Origin: Pseudomonadota bacterium
Lineage (GTDB): Bacteria; Desulfobacterota; Syntrophobacteria; Syntrophobacterales; Syntrophobacteraceae
Reading direction: 5' to 3'
Assembly: GCA_023416335.1 (NCBI GenBank)
Contig: JAEZHY010000121.1
Span: 1-64,000 of the forward strand
DNA: 64,000 bases
Shown here: one piece after another, positions 35,544 through 44,162 of the stretch
How the letters are laid out: every line of letters starts with the position of its first letter
Position numbering within the stretch: the first letter of the stretch is position 1
Translations under genes and position numbers: made by a program
Notes under the pieces: generated by a model
Told to the model about the DNA's origin: nothing
Database searches by the model: none
Seen by the model: only the letters and a program-made list of their open reading frames with translations

Positions 35544-35576
35544 GCCCCAGTCAGGGCTAGGGACTGGGGCCTTTTT
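35544..35576 (+). terminator. rho-independent terminator of the polysaccharide operon
   Basis: GCCCCAGTC at 35544-35552 pairs with GACTGGGGC at 35562-35570, followed by CTTTTT. The 9-bp GC-rich perfect stem plus T run, 40 bp after the glycosyltransferase stop, is a textbook intrinsic terminator. Confidence 0.9.
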
Positions 35577-35883
35577 CGAGTTGAAAAGGCGAGTATTTCG
35601 CCACTTGATATTATGCCACAGTCATTTGAAATGTCTACTTTTTTATTAACCGGCTAAACCAGAGTTCTCCGAAGTCTCGCCTTTCAGACCCCGTCATACC
35701 GCCCTCCCAGGGTGTTGCAGGTCACGCAACGTACCCAATAAAAAGAACTACTTGTATCAGGATATGAAACTCGGTATTCTTTACTGAAGAAGTCTTGAAC
35801 AAGAATTAATCGGCTCTAAAATTTTTGCCAAAGTCGCTGAAGGCACTTCGAACATGAAGGCAACACGGACCTGAGGGACATCC

Positions 35884-36573
35884 ATGGCCCTGCCCTTGTG
35901 CAAAACCGGACTGAACCGCGCTTCGCCATTTGGTTTTTCCTGTAATCGTTGTATCGGGTGTTGCCGGTATAAGAAAATCCAGCTCAATCCTTACGAGATT
36001 GCCCGCATGGCCCACAATCTGGGCATCTCCACAACCGGGTTCATCGCCACGTACACGGCTCACGGTGGGACAGTGCTGCAGACACGGGAGGATGGAACAT
36101 GTATATTCCTCGACGCCGAAGGATGTGGAATCCATCCCGACCGCCCCCTCGTCTGCCGCCTCTATCCCCTCGGGCGATACGTCGATTATCTGGGGGTTGA
36201 GACCTTTTCGCAAGCCGTGCTCGAGGAAGGATGCCGGGGGGAGCTTAACGAAAGCGGCACGATAGAAAAATATCTGGAAGAGCAAGGCGCCCTTCCCTTC
36301 ATGCACGCGGCAGATCTATACCTGAACCTGCTCTGGGATTTGCTGGATATTCTGAACGATCAGGAGCTTGAAGCTTCCGAATCCGAAACAGTCCTGGAAA
36401 AGGTGAGAGTCGTAACCAATGACGGCTGTGACGGAAACGAGCTTTTCCGGACCGATATGGACCTGGTTTTAGAGGAATACTGCAGGCAGTCCGCAATTCC
36501 GGTTCCCGAGGATATAGACGAAAGAATGGCAACGCATATCAAAGCCGTCCGCAAATGGGCGGGACAACCTTGA
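35884..36573 (+). CDS. YkgJ-family cysteine-cluster protein
   Basis: A 229-residue protein with the YkgJ (zinc- or iron-chelating) pattern. FSCNRCIGCCRYKKIQL lies near the N-terminus, then GTCIFLDAEGCGIHPDRP and LVCRLYPLGRY, giving the CxxCxxCC...C...C...RPxxCRxYP arrangement that is thought to bind a metal or iron-sulfur cluster. The rest is helical and acidic. The ATG at 35884 gives a start consistent with family members. The family is widespread and often next to redox or metal genes, but its function is unestablished. The downstream repeat protein begins 13 bp after this gene, so the two are probably co-translated. Confidence 0.85.
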   Translation: MALPLCKTGLNRASPFGFSCNRCIGCCRYKKIQLNPYEIARMAHNLGISTTGFIATYTAHGGTVLQTREDGTCIFLDAEGCGIHPDRPLVCRLYPLGRYVDYLGVETFSQAVLEEGCRGELNESGTIEKYLEEQGALPFMHAADLYLNLLWDLLDILNDQELEASESETVLEKVRVVTNDGCDGNELFRTDMDLVLEEYCRQSAIPVPEDIDERMATHIKAVRKWAGQP

Positions 36574-36586
36574 AAAGGAGACGCCG

Positions 36587-36997
36587 TTGACCAGAAATAC
36601 AGAGCCCCCGGACGAAAAGAAAGCGACCGGCAATTCCTTCAGGAAGAACCTTGCCGTCGCCACTGTTGCCGCCTCCCTGGGCGTATCGCTCGGAGTCCCG
36701 GTAGGCGAAGTTCTCGCCGCAGGAAACAACCTGGGCAACCCACCCGGTTATTCGCGTCAGGACAAGCAAAACGTTGCATCGGAGAGCATGAAATCCAACC
36801 AGTACAAGTTCAGGCAGTCCGGGCAGTTCAAGGATACACAGAGACAATCATCGCAGTTCAAAGGGTCTCAAAACACAAGACAGTCATCTCAAATGAAAAT
36901 CAATACTCCAAAGCAGGCATCACAAATAAAGATCAATACCCCGAAGCAATCGTCGCAGATCAAGCTCAATTCTCAAGGGAGTCAAAAGAAGAGATAG
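36587..36997 (+). CDS. low-complexity Gln/Ser/Lys repeat protein, probably exported
   Basis: A 136-residue protein starting at TTG 36587 after AAAGGAG (7 nt). Residues ~20-47 are a hydrophobic segment (NLAVATVAASLGVSLGVPVG) ending near AAGN, which looks like a signal peptide or anchor with a long charged leader. The remainder is a decayed repeat of 10-12 residues of the type QSSQ-[FM]K-[IG]N-TPK; the clearest copies are QSSQMKINTPK, QASQIKINTPK and QSSQIKLNSQG, ending in a basic KKR. Short DNA-level repetition is also visible. No family is recognised. It is in an operon with the YkgJ protein. Confidence 0.65.
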   Translation: MTRNTEPPDEKKATGNSFRKNLAVATVAASLGVSLGVPVGEVLAAGNNLGNPPGYSRQDKQNVASESMKSNQYKFRQSGQFKDTQRQSSQFKGSQNTRQSSQMKINTPKQASQIKINTPKQSSQIKLNSQGSQKKR

Positions 36998-37164
36998 CAG
37001 GTCGGACAAAATTGCGGAAGTACATGGCGGACACCGGCCGGCACGTATCGGGACTTTACGGCGGCCACTTCGACCGGCCGCAAAACCCATTTCGCGAATC
37101 GCAAAAACATCGAGGAGTGGGGGGAAGCGATGCTCCCCCGCGCTTTCCCCTTTGAAAATCACTT

Positions 37165-37406
37165 ATACTGAGTTGCGCTCAAGAACGATCCAAATAGCGT
37201 GGGGACCGGTGCCCCCCCACTCCCCCTGTGCCGCTCTGCGGCTTACCTGGCGCTTGCTGTGGCGCCCCGCAAAGGCAGCGGGGCAGGCACAGCAAGCGCC
37301 GAGCGATCGGCCCAAGAGGGCCGAAATCCGATGCAAGTGCCCGGAGGGCAACCTCTTCCACTTCGGCTGGGAATTAAATATCAACTTGAAAGCAACTATT
37401 TAGTAT
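37165..37406 (+). mobile_element. MITE-like GC-rich hairpin element, copy C
   Basis: Left end ATACTGAGTTGCGCTCAAG and right end CTTGAAAGCAAC followed by AGTAT form inverted repeats (about 11 of 12 core bases match copy D). Between them are GTGGGG...CCCC, GCCGCTCTGCGGC, a 13-bp stem built from GGCGCTTGCTGTG and CACAGCAAGCGCC with an inner GC hairpin, a GATCGGCC...GGGCCGAAATC stem and a TTCCACTTCGGCTGGGAA end. It lies in the gap between two convergent genes and has no supported open frame. Confidence 0.75.
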
Positions 37407-37436
37407 TAAAACCAACTGCTTCAACTTGCCGGCATA

Positions 37437-39017
37437 TCAGGACTGCCGCCCTCCCGGCAGCGCTTTCGGTTCAGCCTTATTCGAGCCCCCGGAAAGAGGC
37501 AAACGGCGCCCACCATGGCGAGACTTCTCTTTCCCGCTTTTCCCGACCATCGAAAGCAGACTTTCCATCAGAGGTTCCATCTGCAATGCCTGGGCGCCCA
37601 TCTGCTCGCCGGCCGCCGCGGACTTGTCGGCCGTACCCGAGTTGCCCTGGACGTGTTTATCCATCTCGGACACCGCACGGCTGATCTGCTCGATCCCCTG
37701 GGCCTGCTCGTTCGATGCAACGGCTATTTCATCCAGGAGTCCACCGACCTTCCCTGTTCCGTCTATGACCTTGCCGAAGTCGCCGCTGGTCTTGGCAACT
37801 ATGGATGTTCCACGCTGAACCTTGATGACCGTGCTTTCGATAAGGTCGGCCGTATTTTTCGCGGCGCCCGCGGCTCGCATCGCAAGATTTCGGACCTCCT
37901 CCGCGACAACCGCGAACCCGGCTCCGGCTTCTCCGGCCCTTGCAGCCTCAACCGCCGCATTCAATGCAAGAAGATTGGTCTGAAAGGCAATCTCGTCGAT
38001 CGTCTTTATGATCTTCTGGGTTTCTTCGCTCGCGGAAGAGATCTCCTGCATCGATACGGTAAGGTCCTTCATGGTGTCGGCGGCCTCGCCGGCAACCCTG
38101 ACGGTTTCTCCCATCAGTTGCTTCGCCTTGTGCGTGCTGTCGGCATTCTGCCGCGTCATCGAGGCCATCTCTTCGAGCGAGGAGCCGATCTCTTCAACCG
38201 AGGCGGCCTGCTCGGAGGCGGCATTTGCCAGTTCCCGGCTGATCGAGGCGGCTTCTACAGACATTTCCCGAGATCTCGCGATGTGGTCCGAAAGCTTTTC
38301 GACGGTAACCTTCAGGGTGTTGCTGACCCGGCGGGTTAGAAGGCCTGTCATCAGCGCGGCCAGGAGGAGCGAGGCGAGCGCCCCGCAAAGCATGAAGGTG
38401 CGCATCCCGGTCAGGTGGCCTAAAAACTGCTTCCGCGTTTCTCCGAGTATGCTGTCGACACCCGAGTAATAGCTCCCGGATCCGATGAGCCACTCTGTGC
38501 CCGGGATCTTCTCGATATAGGCAAACTTCTTTTCGAGTTCGTTTGTCTGCGGGTTCTTGTAATCGTAGTCGAGGAATCCCTCTCCCCTGGTTTTGACTAT
38601 TTCGACCATTTCCTTCAAAAGAAACTTGCCGGAAGGATCGGTCAGTTCCCAGCGGCTCTTGCCCTCCAGCGAACGCTCCGGAGGTAGCGCAATAGTCATT
38701 CCTTTCATGTCGTAGACGTAAAAGTAACCGGTTTTGGAGTACCACACTTTGCTGGTGTGTTCTCCCACCAGACGCCTCAACTCTTCCTCCGAAAGCTGCT
38801 TCGAATTGCCGCGGCTCAGTTCCCCCAGGCTCAGGGCCATCGTGTGGACAAGGTTTTGTACCTTGGCCTGTTCGACCTTCGTAATTGCCGCCTGCTCCTG
38901 TTCCGAAAGGTCCCGCAGGTAATAATCTACGGAAAGCATCAGCGTGGCGATAATAATCAGAAAGATGAGGACAGAGCCGTAAATCATTCTTGCGCCGATC
39001 GTGTTTCTAAAACGCAT
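37437..39017 (-). CDS. methyl-accepting chemotaxis protein with cache sensor
   Basis: A 526-residue chemoreceptor. A transmembrane helix (~8-30) precedes a periplasmic single-cache domain (~45-195) with [39 protein letters not shown], then a second transmembrane helix (~198-220). The cytoplasmic signalling helix includes [18 protein letters not shown] and the conserved hairpin tip [20 protein letters not shown], near the CheA/CheW contact site. No C-terminal CheR-tethering pentapeptide is seen. The start is ATG 39017, with AGGGAG about 8 nt upstream; the GTG at 39026 overlaps that site and is rejected. It is monocistronic, convergent with the repeat-protein gene. Ligand unknown; cache domains usually bind small organic acids or amino acids. 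Confidence 0.92.
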   Translation of the reverse strand: MRFRNTIGARMIYGSVLIFLIIIATLMLSVDYYLRDLSEQEQAAITKVEQAKVQNLVHTMALSLGELSRGNSKQLSEEELRRLVGEHTSKVWYSKTGYFYVYDMKGMTIALPPERSLEGKSRWELTDPSGKFLLKEMVEIVKTRGEGFLDYDYKNPQTNELEKKFAYIEKIPGTEWLIGSGSYYSGVDSILGETRKQFLGHLTGMRTFMLCGALASLLLAALMTGLLTRRVSNTLKVTVEKLSDHIARSREMSVEAASISRELANAASEQAASVEEIGSSLEEMASMTRQNADSTHKAKQLMGETVRVAGEAADTMKDLTVSMQEISSASEETQKIIKTIDEIAFQTNLLALNAAVEAARAGEAGAGFAVVAEEVRNLAMRAAGAAKNTADLIESTVIKVQRGTSIVAKTSGDFGKVIDGTGKVGGLLDEIAVASNEQAQGIEQISRAVSEMDKHVQGNSGTADKSAAAGEQMGAQALQMEPLMESLLSMVGKSGKEKSRHGGRRLPLSGGSNKAEPKALPGGRQS

Positions 39018-39879
39018 AGTGTTCACTCCCTAAGAAATTGACAAATGCAGTCCATGCCGCTCGAAGAGCAGGCGGGAAACGGCATGAACCACCCTCCTGT
39101 TTGCCATGGTTCGGGTACGGTGTTCCACCAGACCAAAAACCGGCAATCATCCATATCGACAGGATACTGAATGGACTTAAGGTCTATTCAGGAACAAATA
39201 TCGTCGAGGAAATAGAGGAAGCAGGGAGCAATACAGTCATGAATGGAAACGGGGCAAACAGGGGAATAACATAGCAGGCGACGCGTTATGTACCGATGGC
39301 TTCTCTCCATTAAAACCAGTCCACCCCGGCCTGTATAGCCCCCAATGCTGCGATAGATTTGACCTAAGCGACGCAGCACGTACTGGATACTATCCGGCCT
39401 GCCGGGGCGGGGTTCCCAAGGCGGACCTTGGGAACCAGCGGTGTATTTCTCTAAAGCAAAGCATTGTGTATAGCCCTCCACCAGGCCGCAGTTTCACGGA
39501 AGTTGATTAACCGTTTCCTTGCTTTTTCATGTAAAACATTTTGCCGCTTGACTATGGTCGATTAATGGAGATATCTTAGTTAATACTATGAACTACTTTA
39601 TCTCTCTCCAAAGGAGCCAAAGATGTCCATTATCAGACGGCACTGATAAAGGACATTGACGAAGCAAAACTGAACTTCCGCCACATGCCGACGGATTTTT
39701 AACGATCACAGGGAACGGATTCATCAACGTCGGCAATGATCTCCGGGCGACAGTCTTGATTTTAATCGCCTAAGTTGTTAATGATATTAACTAATATTCT
39801 TTTTTCGGGTGCGAACGGTATACTGATTTATTCATTTGATTTCCCGAGGTATTATCGTTTTTTTATGGAGGTTTGTTCA
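39018..39879. other. long intergenic region with one perfect hairpin
   Basis: About 860 bp between the divergent chemoreceptor and rhodanese genes. GTTCCCAAGG at 39412-39421 and CCTTGGGAAC at 39426-39435 form a 10-bp perfect stem with a 4-nt loop but no T tract. The rest is AT-rich toward the rhodanese gene. No coding frame of merit was found. Confidence 0.45.
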
Positions 39880-40278
39880 ATGAGCAGGAAGCCGATCCGA
39901 AGAATCGCAATATTGGCTCTTGGCATATTCCTCGTGTGTACAGGTACAGCCTCGGCCGCTGGCGTGACGATGATCACCGGGGAGGAGTTGAAAGCTCTGC
40001 AGGACAGTAAGCCGATCATCCTCGATGTTCGTCCGACGCTGAGTTGGACCTTCAGCGGGTCCAAAATCAAGGGAGCCGTGCGTGAAGACCCGTCGAACGT
40101 GGAATCGTGGCAGCAGAAATACCCCAGGGATTCCCAGATCGTACTCTACTGCCAGACCGACGTCACCAGCTCGGGCGTGGCACGAAAGCTGGCGGCCGCT
40201 GGATTCCAAAAGATCTACGTGCTCAAAGGCGGCTGGAGCGCATGGTCCGAAGCCCATTATCCAACGGAGAAGAAATAG
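39880..40278 (+). CDS. periplasmic single-domain rhodanese (sulfurtransferase)
   Basis: A 132-residue protein. A signal peptide of about 25 residues with hydrophobic core ILALGIFLVCTGTASA ends at Ala-Ala-Gly. A rhodanese domain follows: EELKALQDSKPIILDVRP near its start, the active-site loop CQTDVTSS with the persulfide-forming Cys, and FQKIYVLKGGWSAWSEA at the end, which is the usual rhodanese terminal motif. Rhodaneses transfer sulfane sulfur to thiophilic acceptors; acceptor unknown. ATG 39880 has GGAGG 8 nt upstream, excluding the longer frame. The next gene, a CCG-type Fe-S protein, begins about 135 bp downstream, so a sulfur or redox link is plausible. Confidence 0.88.
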   Translation: MSRKPIRRIAILALGIFLVCTGTASAAGVTMITGEELKALQDSKPIILDVRPTLSWTFSGSKIKGAVREDPSNVESWQQKYPRDSQIVLYCQTDVTSSGVARKLAAAGFQKIYVLKGGWSAWSEAHYPTEKK

Positions 40279-40413
40279 CAGATCTGTTTTGCCGCGGGGC
40301 CGCGGCTTATCGAATCCCCCCGCTCTTTCCATGTGGACGATGATTATCCGGCGGAGTTTTCTCCGCCGGTTCGCCACTCACCTTCAGCCGGTGTAAGGAT
40401 ACATGCGACAACA

Positions 40414-41520
40414 ATGTGGCGCGATCTGATCCGGGAAAAGTGCAAACAGTGCAAAGCCTGCCGGAAGGAATGCGCTTTTCTTCAAAAATATGGAACGCCG
40501 GGCGCCATAGCCGGCGCGGACAAAAAAGGTGCTGTGCCGGCCCGGGACTGCAACCTTTGCGGCCTCTGCACCGCCATTTGTCCATTAGACCTTCAGCCGG
40601 CCGGCATGTTCCTGGAGATGCGCCATGGTGCCTATCTCGCCGAAGGCGGTAATCTTCGGGAATACTCCAGGATCCTGAATTTCGAAAAACGCGGGACTTC
40701 CGATCGCTACTCCCTGTGCGCCCTTCCCGATTGTTGCGACACCGTCTTTTTCCCGGGCTGTGCGCTTCCGGGAACTCGACCCGACAAGGTAATGAGACTT
40801 TTCGAGCAAATCCGGACCAAAATCCCGTCGCTTGGAATCGTTCTCGACTGCTGCACCAAGCCCTCGCACGATCTTGGGCGTAAGGACTATTTCGACCGTA
40901 TGTTCGGGGAACTAAAAAACCGGCTGTTCCAAAACGGAGTGCGAAACGTGCTCGTCGCCTGTCCCAGTTGCCACCAGGTTTTCAGAGAACACGCCGGGGA
41001 GTTCCACCTGAGTACCGTCTATGAATTCCTAGCGGAAAAAGGCGTCCCCTATCTGGAAAAAGTCTCGGGAGAAGTGTCGATCCAGGATGCGTGCACGGTC
41101 AGGTTCGAATCGCCCATCCAGGACGCGGTCAGAACACTGATTGCAGGAACCGGCCTGAAGATAAAGGAAAGGCCCCACGCCAGGCAAAATACAATGTGCT
41201 GCGGAGAAGGAGGAGCCGCTGCCTTTGTCGCGCCGCATTTCGCAAACCGGTGGAGGGACCTGATAAAAGAGGAGGCCGAAGGCCGGATCCTTGTGGCTTA
41301 CTGCGCCGGGTGTGCCTCCCGCCTGAACCGGGTGACGCCCACAATCCATCTGCTGGACTTGCTGTTCGAACCGGGCGCAGCCGTCTCGGGCAAAGTGAAA
41401 GCGTCCGGATGGCCCATTACCTACTGGAACAGGGTTCGCCTGAAAAACAGGTTCAAGAAACTTCTGACCGGGTCGGCGATGCCGGTGAGGACCTTCACAT
41501 CATCGAATAGGGACGGATAG
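40414..41520 (+). CDS. CCG-domain ferredoxin-like Fe-S protein (GlpC/HdrD-like)
   Basis: A 368-residue iron-sulfur protein. Two 4Fe-4S motifs are CKQCKACRKECAF and CNLCGLCTAICPL. Two cysteine-rich CCG domains follow, seen as CCTKPSHDLG with CPSCHQVF, and CCGEGGAAAFV with YCAGCASRLN. This is the arrangement of GlpC, LutA-type and heterodisulfide reductase HdrD-like proteins, which pass electrons between a dehydrogenase and quinone or thiol partners. Start choice is uncertain: ATG 40414 has a weak AAGGAT about 14 nt upstream, while GTG 40333 in the same frame has none. No flavoprotein partner is adjacent; the neighbour upstream is a rhodanese. Confidence 0.8.
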   Translation: MWRDLIREKCKQCKACRKECAFLQKYGTPGAIAGADKKGAVPARDCNLCGLCTAICPLDLQPAGMFLEMRHGAYLAEGGNLREYSRILNFEKRGTSDRYSLCALPDCCDTVFFPGCALPGTRPDKVMRLFEQIRTKIPSLGIVLDCCTKPSHDLGRKDYFDRMFGELKNRLFQNGVRNVLVACPSCHQVFREHAGEFHLSTVYEFLAEKGVPYLEKVSGEVSIQDACTVRFESPIQDAVRTLIAGTGLKIKERPHARQNTMCCGEGGAAAFVAPHFANRWRDLIKEEAEGRILVAYCAGCASRLNRVTPTIHLLDLLFEPGAAVSGKVKASGWPITYWNRVRLKNRFKKLLTGSAMPVRTFTSSNRDG

Positions 41521-41796
41521 CCCCTTGTCCATTGCCACGACAATATCATCCCCTCACGCTCTTTTCCGCCGACAGCCCCGGCACAACCCCAGCAGTACTT
41601 TCAGCCGGAATCCGGCGAAGCCGCCACGCCACCGGTCCGGTTCGAAGGATAATTAAAACTTCCCCCCCGTTGAGTTGAGGCACGGTTTCCTGACCGTGCC
41701 GGCCTGCCGGATTTGATTTGAAGTTTCATAAAGCAGGTGGCCCGGATTCGTACCCGGCGCGTTAGCGCAAGAGCGCAGTGGAGGGCATGCGGTTCT
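41521..41796. other. intergenic, nothing recognised
   Basis: About 275 bp after the CCG-domain gene, leading into MITE-like copy B. No terminator with a strong stem is visible before the element, so the element itself may end transcription. Confidence 0.35.
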
Positions 41797-41918
41797 AATA
41801 TGCATTTGCGTTCAAGCTAATACTATAAAAGCGTGGGGGCGCATCCCCCACACCCCCTCGCCGCTTCGCGGCGAAAATCCTGGGGGGCGGGGGAATCATT
41901 CCCCCGCTCTTTTTTGCT
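41797..41918 (+). mobile_element. MITE-like GC-rich element, copy B (shortened)
   Basis: Left end AATATGCATTTGCGTTCAAG matches the inverted-repeat end of copy A. It has the GTGGGGGCGCATCCCCCAC and GCCGCTTCGCGGC hairpins, then GCGGGGGAATCATTCCCCCGC followed by TCTTTTTTG, an intrinsic-terminator-like end on the plus strand shared with copy A. The right inverted repeat is absent; the element stops at the stop codon of the Kef-type gene. It would serve as terminator for the CCG-domain gene. Confidence 0.7.
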
Positions 41919-43649
41919 TCATCGGCTCTCACCGCTATCGAACAACTCAGAGCGAATCCTGTCCCGTTCGCGATCGATTTGCTCGGACGTCGCACCCAAC
42001 TGCAGGAGAATGAACTCCGTTATGGCCAACGCCACTTCGCCTTCTTCCGAGAAAACGGCGTCAGCCCCAGCCTGATGCAAGGCAGGCAAATCCCGAACGT
42101 AGTCGGTTCGAGCGAAAACCCGAATCCTCGGGTTCAACTCATGCACCTGACGGATCACCTCCTCACTTCCATGCATGCCCGAAGCACTTAGGATAAGAGC
42201 AATAGCGCGCTCCGCGCCGGCAGCCTTCAAGACATCCCGGTGAGTTGCGTCACCATAGACGGCAGGCATTCCCTCTGCCTGAAGGTGCAGGACGGTATCC
42301 AGGTTCAACTCGATAATTACCGGTTCGATCCGGCCTTCTCGAAGCAGTCGCGCTACGGTCCTGCCAACGGGACCGTAACCTACGACAATCGCCTGGTATT
42401 CAAACGAGGGGATAACATCGTTCGAACCGACTGCCATTACCCGCCGGTTCAAAAAGCGAGATATTCGGGGCAGGCGCCTGGCTCCGGCTTCCAGCAGGCC
42501 TATGGACCTGTAAAAAAGCGGATTCAGGCTAATTGAGATAATAGCGGCCGCCACCAGCACGTTGACGGCATCTTCGGGCAATATGCCCAGTTGCCTGCCG
42601 AGTGTGGCCAGGATGAACGAGAACTCGCCGATCTGAGCAAGGGCAATCGCGACTGCTAAGGCGATACGCAGGGGATATTTGAAAAGGAGGACTATTACGA
42701 GCGCGGCGATTGGTTTTCCCAGTAGAATAATTGCTAACATGGCAGCAACCAACCCCGGAGCCTCCAATAAGTACCTCGGATTGAAAAGCATTCCAATCGA
42801 TACGAAGAACAGGACAGCGAAAGCATCACGCATCGGGAGGGCTTCAGATGCCGCCCTCAGGCTGAAGTTGGACCGTCCGACCACCATTCCCGCAAGGAAA
42901 GCCCCAAGGGCCATCGACGCGTCGAAGAGCATCGCAGATCCCACGGCAATACCGATAGCCACGACCAAAATGGAAAGTGTGAACAGTTCCCGCGAACGCG
43001 TGGCAGCCACCTTGCCAAGAAGCCGGAGAATAACCCGAGCGCCGACGAAATAGATGAACAGCACAAGAGTGCTCAGTTTCAGGATGGATTTTCCTAATGC
43101 AAGCAGGATCCCTCCCGGTTGGGCTTTTGCATCACCGAGTAATGCAGGGAGCAGTACCAGCGCCAGTACGGTGAACAGGTCCTCAACCACCAGCCAACCG
43201 ACCGCAATATGGCCTGTTCTCGTATGCAGATCGCGGTTGTCCGCCAATACACGAATGAGGACAACCGTACTGGCAACCGAAATTGAAAGGCCGAAGACGA
43301 GTCCGGCCGACAGGCTCCAACCCCAAAGCAGGGCAACGATACAGCCCATGGAGGTGGCGGCCAGGATCTGACATATGGCCCCGGGGAGCGCCACGCGCTT
43401 TACCTCCATCAACTCCCTGATATGAAAATGCAGCCCGACACCGAACATGAGCAATATCACCCCGACCTCGGCCAACTGCTGCGCCAATTCCAGGTTGGCG
43501 ACGAAACCGGGCGTATTCGGCCCGACTACAAGGCCAGCCAGCAGATATCCGACAATCGGGGATAATCTCAGTCGTTGGGTCACGTATCCCAGGATCAATG
43601 CGGCGGCCAGGCTTCCGGTCAGTGTCAGGATTAGATCCAGGTTATGCAA
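41919..43649 (-). CDS. Kef-type CPA2 cation:proton antiporter with RCK/TrkA-N domain
   Basis: A 576-residue transporter. Around twelve transmembrane helices (residues ~1-390) begin with ILTLTGSLAAALILGYVTQR and VGYLLAGLVVGPNTPG, and include SMALGAFLAGMVVGRS. A cytoplasmic TrkA-N/RCK domain follows (~415-530), with VVGYGPVGRTVARLL as the NAD-binding glycine motif. Proteins of this group exchange K+ or Na+ for protons and are gated by nucleotides or thiols. The start is TTG 43649 with GGAG upstream. A much longer open frame to 44036 exists, but its first 129 codons read through MITE-like copy D and are unrelated to any antiporter, so it must be a false extension. The stop codon directly touches copy B. 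Confidence 0.9.
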   Translation of the reverse strand: MHNLDLILTLTGSLAAALILGYVTQRLRLSPIVGYLLAGLVVGPNTPGFVANLELAQQLAEVGVILLMFGVGLHFHIRELMEVKRVALPGAICQILAATSMGCIVALLWGWSLSAGLVFGLSISVASTVVLIRVLADNRDLHTRTGHIAVGWLVVEDLFTVLALVLLPALLGDAKAQPGGILLALGKSILKLSTLVLFIYFVGARVILRLLGKVAATRSRELFTLSILVVAIGIAVGSAMLFDASMALGAFLAGMVVGRSNFSLRAASEALPMRDAFAVLFFVSIGMLFNPRYLLEAPGLVAAMLAIILLGKPIAALVIVLLFKYPLRIALAVAIALAQIGEFSFILATLGRQLGILPEDAVNVLVAAAIISISLNPLFYRSIGLLEAGARRLPRISRFLNRRVMAVGSNDVIPSFEYQAIVVGYGPVGRTVARLLREGRIEPVIIELNLDTVLHLQAEGMPAVYGDATHRDVLKAAGAERAIALILSASGMHGSEEVIRQVHELNPRIRVFARTDYVRDLPALHQAGADAVFSEEGEVALAITEFILLQLGATSEQIDRERDRIRSELFDSGESR

Positions 43650-43817
43650 GTCATCTCCGGAGCAGTACAAAGTCGGCTTACACACATGGAAAGCCCTGCT
43701 GCCGTATGGGGAGGTTTTGGGCTTTCCAGTAGCTGTGATCAAAATAAGTCGCCGCGCGAAATAATTCAAAAAACAGACCGGCCTGTCCCTGCGGACGTCG
43801 AACCGGATCTCATACGG

Positions 43818-44049
43818 AGTTGCGTTCAAGAAGGACCCAAATAGCGTGGGGACCGGCGGCCCCCACACCCCCTGCGCCGCTCTGCGGCTTACTTGGCGCT
43901 TGCTGTGGCGCCCCGCAAAAGCACCGGGGCAGACACAGCAAGTGCCGAGCGATTTGCCCAAGAGGCCGAAATCTGGTGCGAGTGCCCGGTCGGGGGGGTA
44001 ACCTCTTCCACCTCGGCAGGGGAAGTTAAATATCAACTTGAAAGCAACT
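43818..44049 (+). mobile_element. MITE-like GC-rich hairpin element, copy D
   Basis: Left end AGTTGCGTTCAAG and right end CTTGAAAGCAACT are inverted repeats. The interior follows copies C and E: GTGGGGACCGGCGGCCCCCAC, GCCGCTCTGCGGC, GGCGCTTGCTGTG paired with CACAGCAAGTGCC, TTTGCCCAAGAGG, then a GTAACCTCTTCCACC block and AAATATCAACTTG. It lies in the upstream region of the Kef-type gene and creates its false N-terminal extension. Confidence 0.8.
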
Positions 44050-44162
44050 TACAGGGCTGGGATTCGAGGCTGGACTTTATCAGATTTGCGCAGTCCGCGC
44101 TTCGGCAGGTTCTTTTGGCGGTCTGTGTACATAAGGGGCAATTGCCCCTTTTCCATCCAGGT

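Noticed and set aside
43650..44036. N-terminal 129 codons of the 705-residue antiporter frame.
   Set aside because: Much of the sequence is MITE-like element D and does not resemble antiporters; TTG 43649 has a good ribosome binding site.
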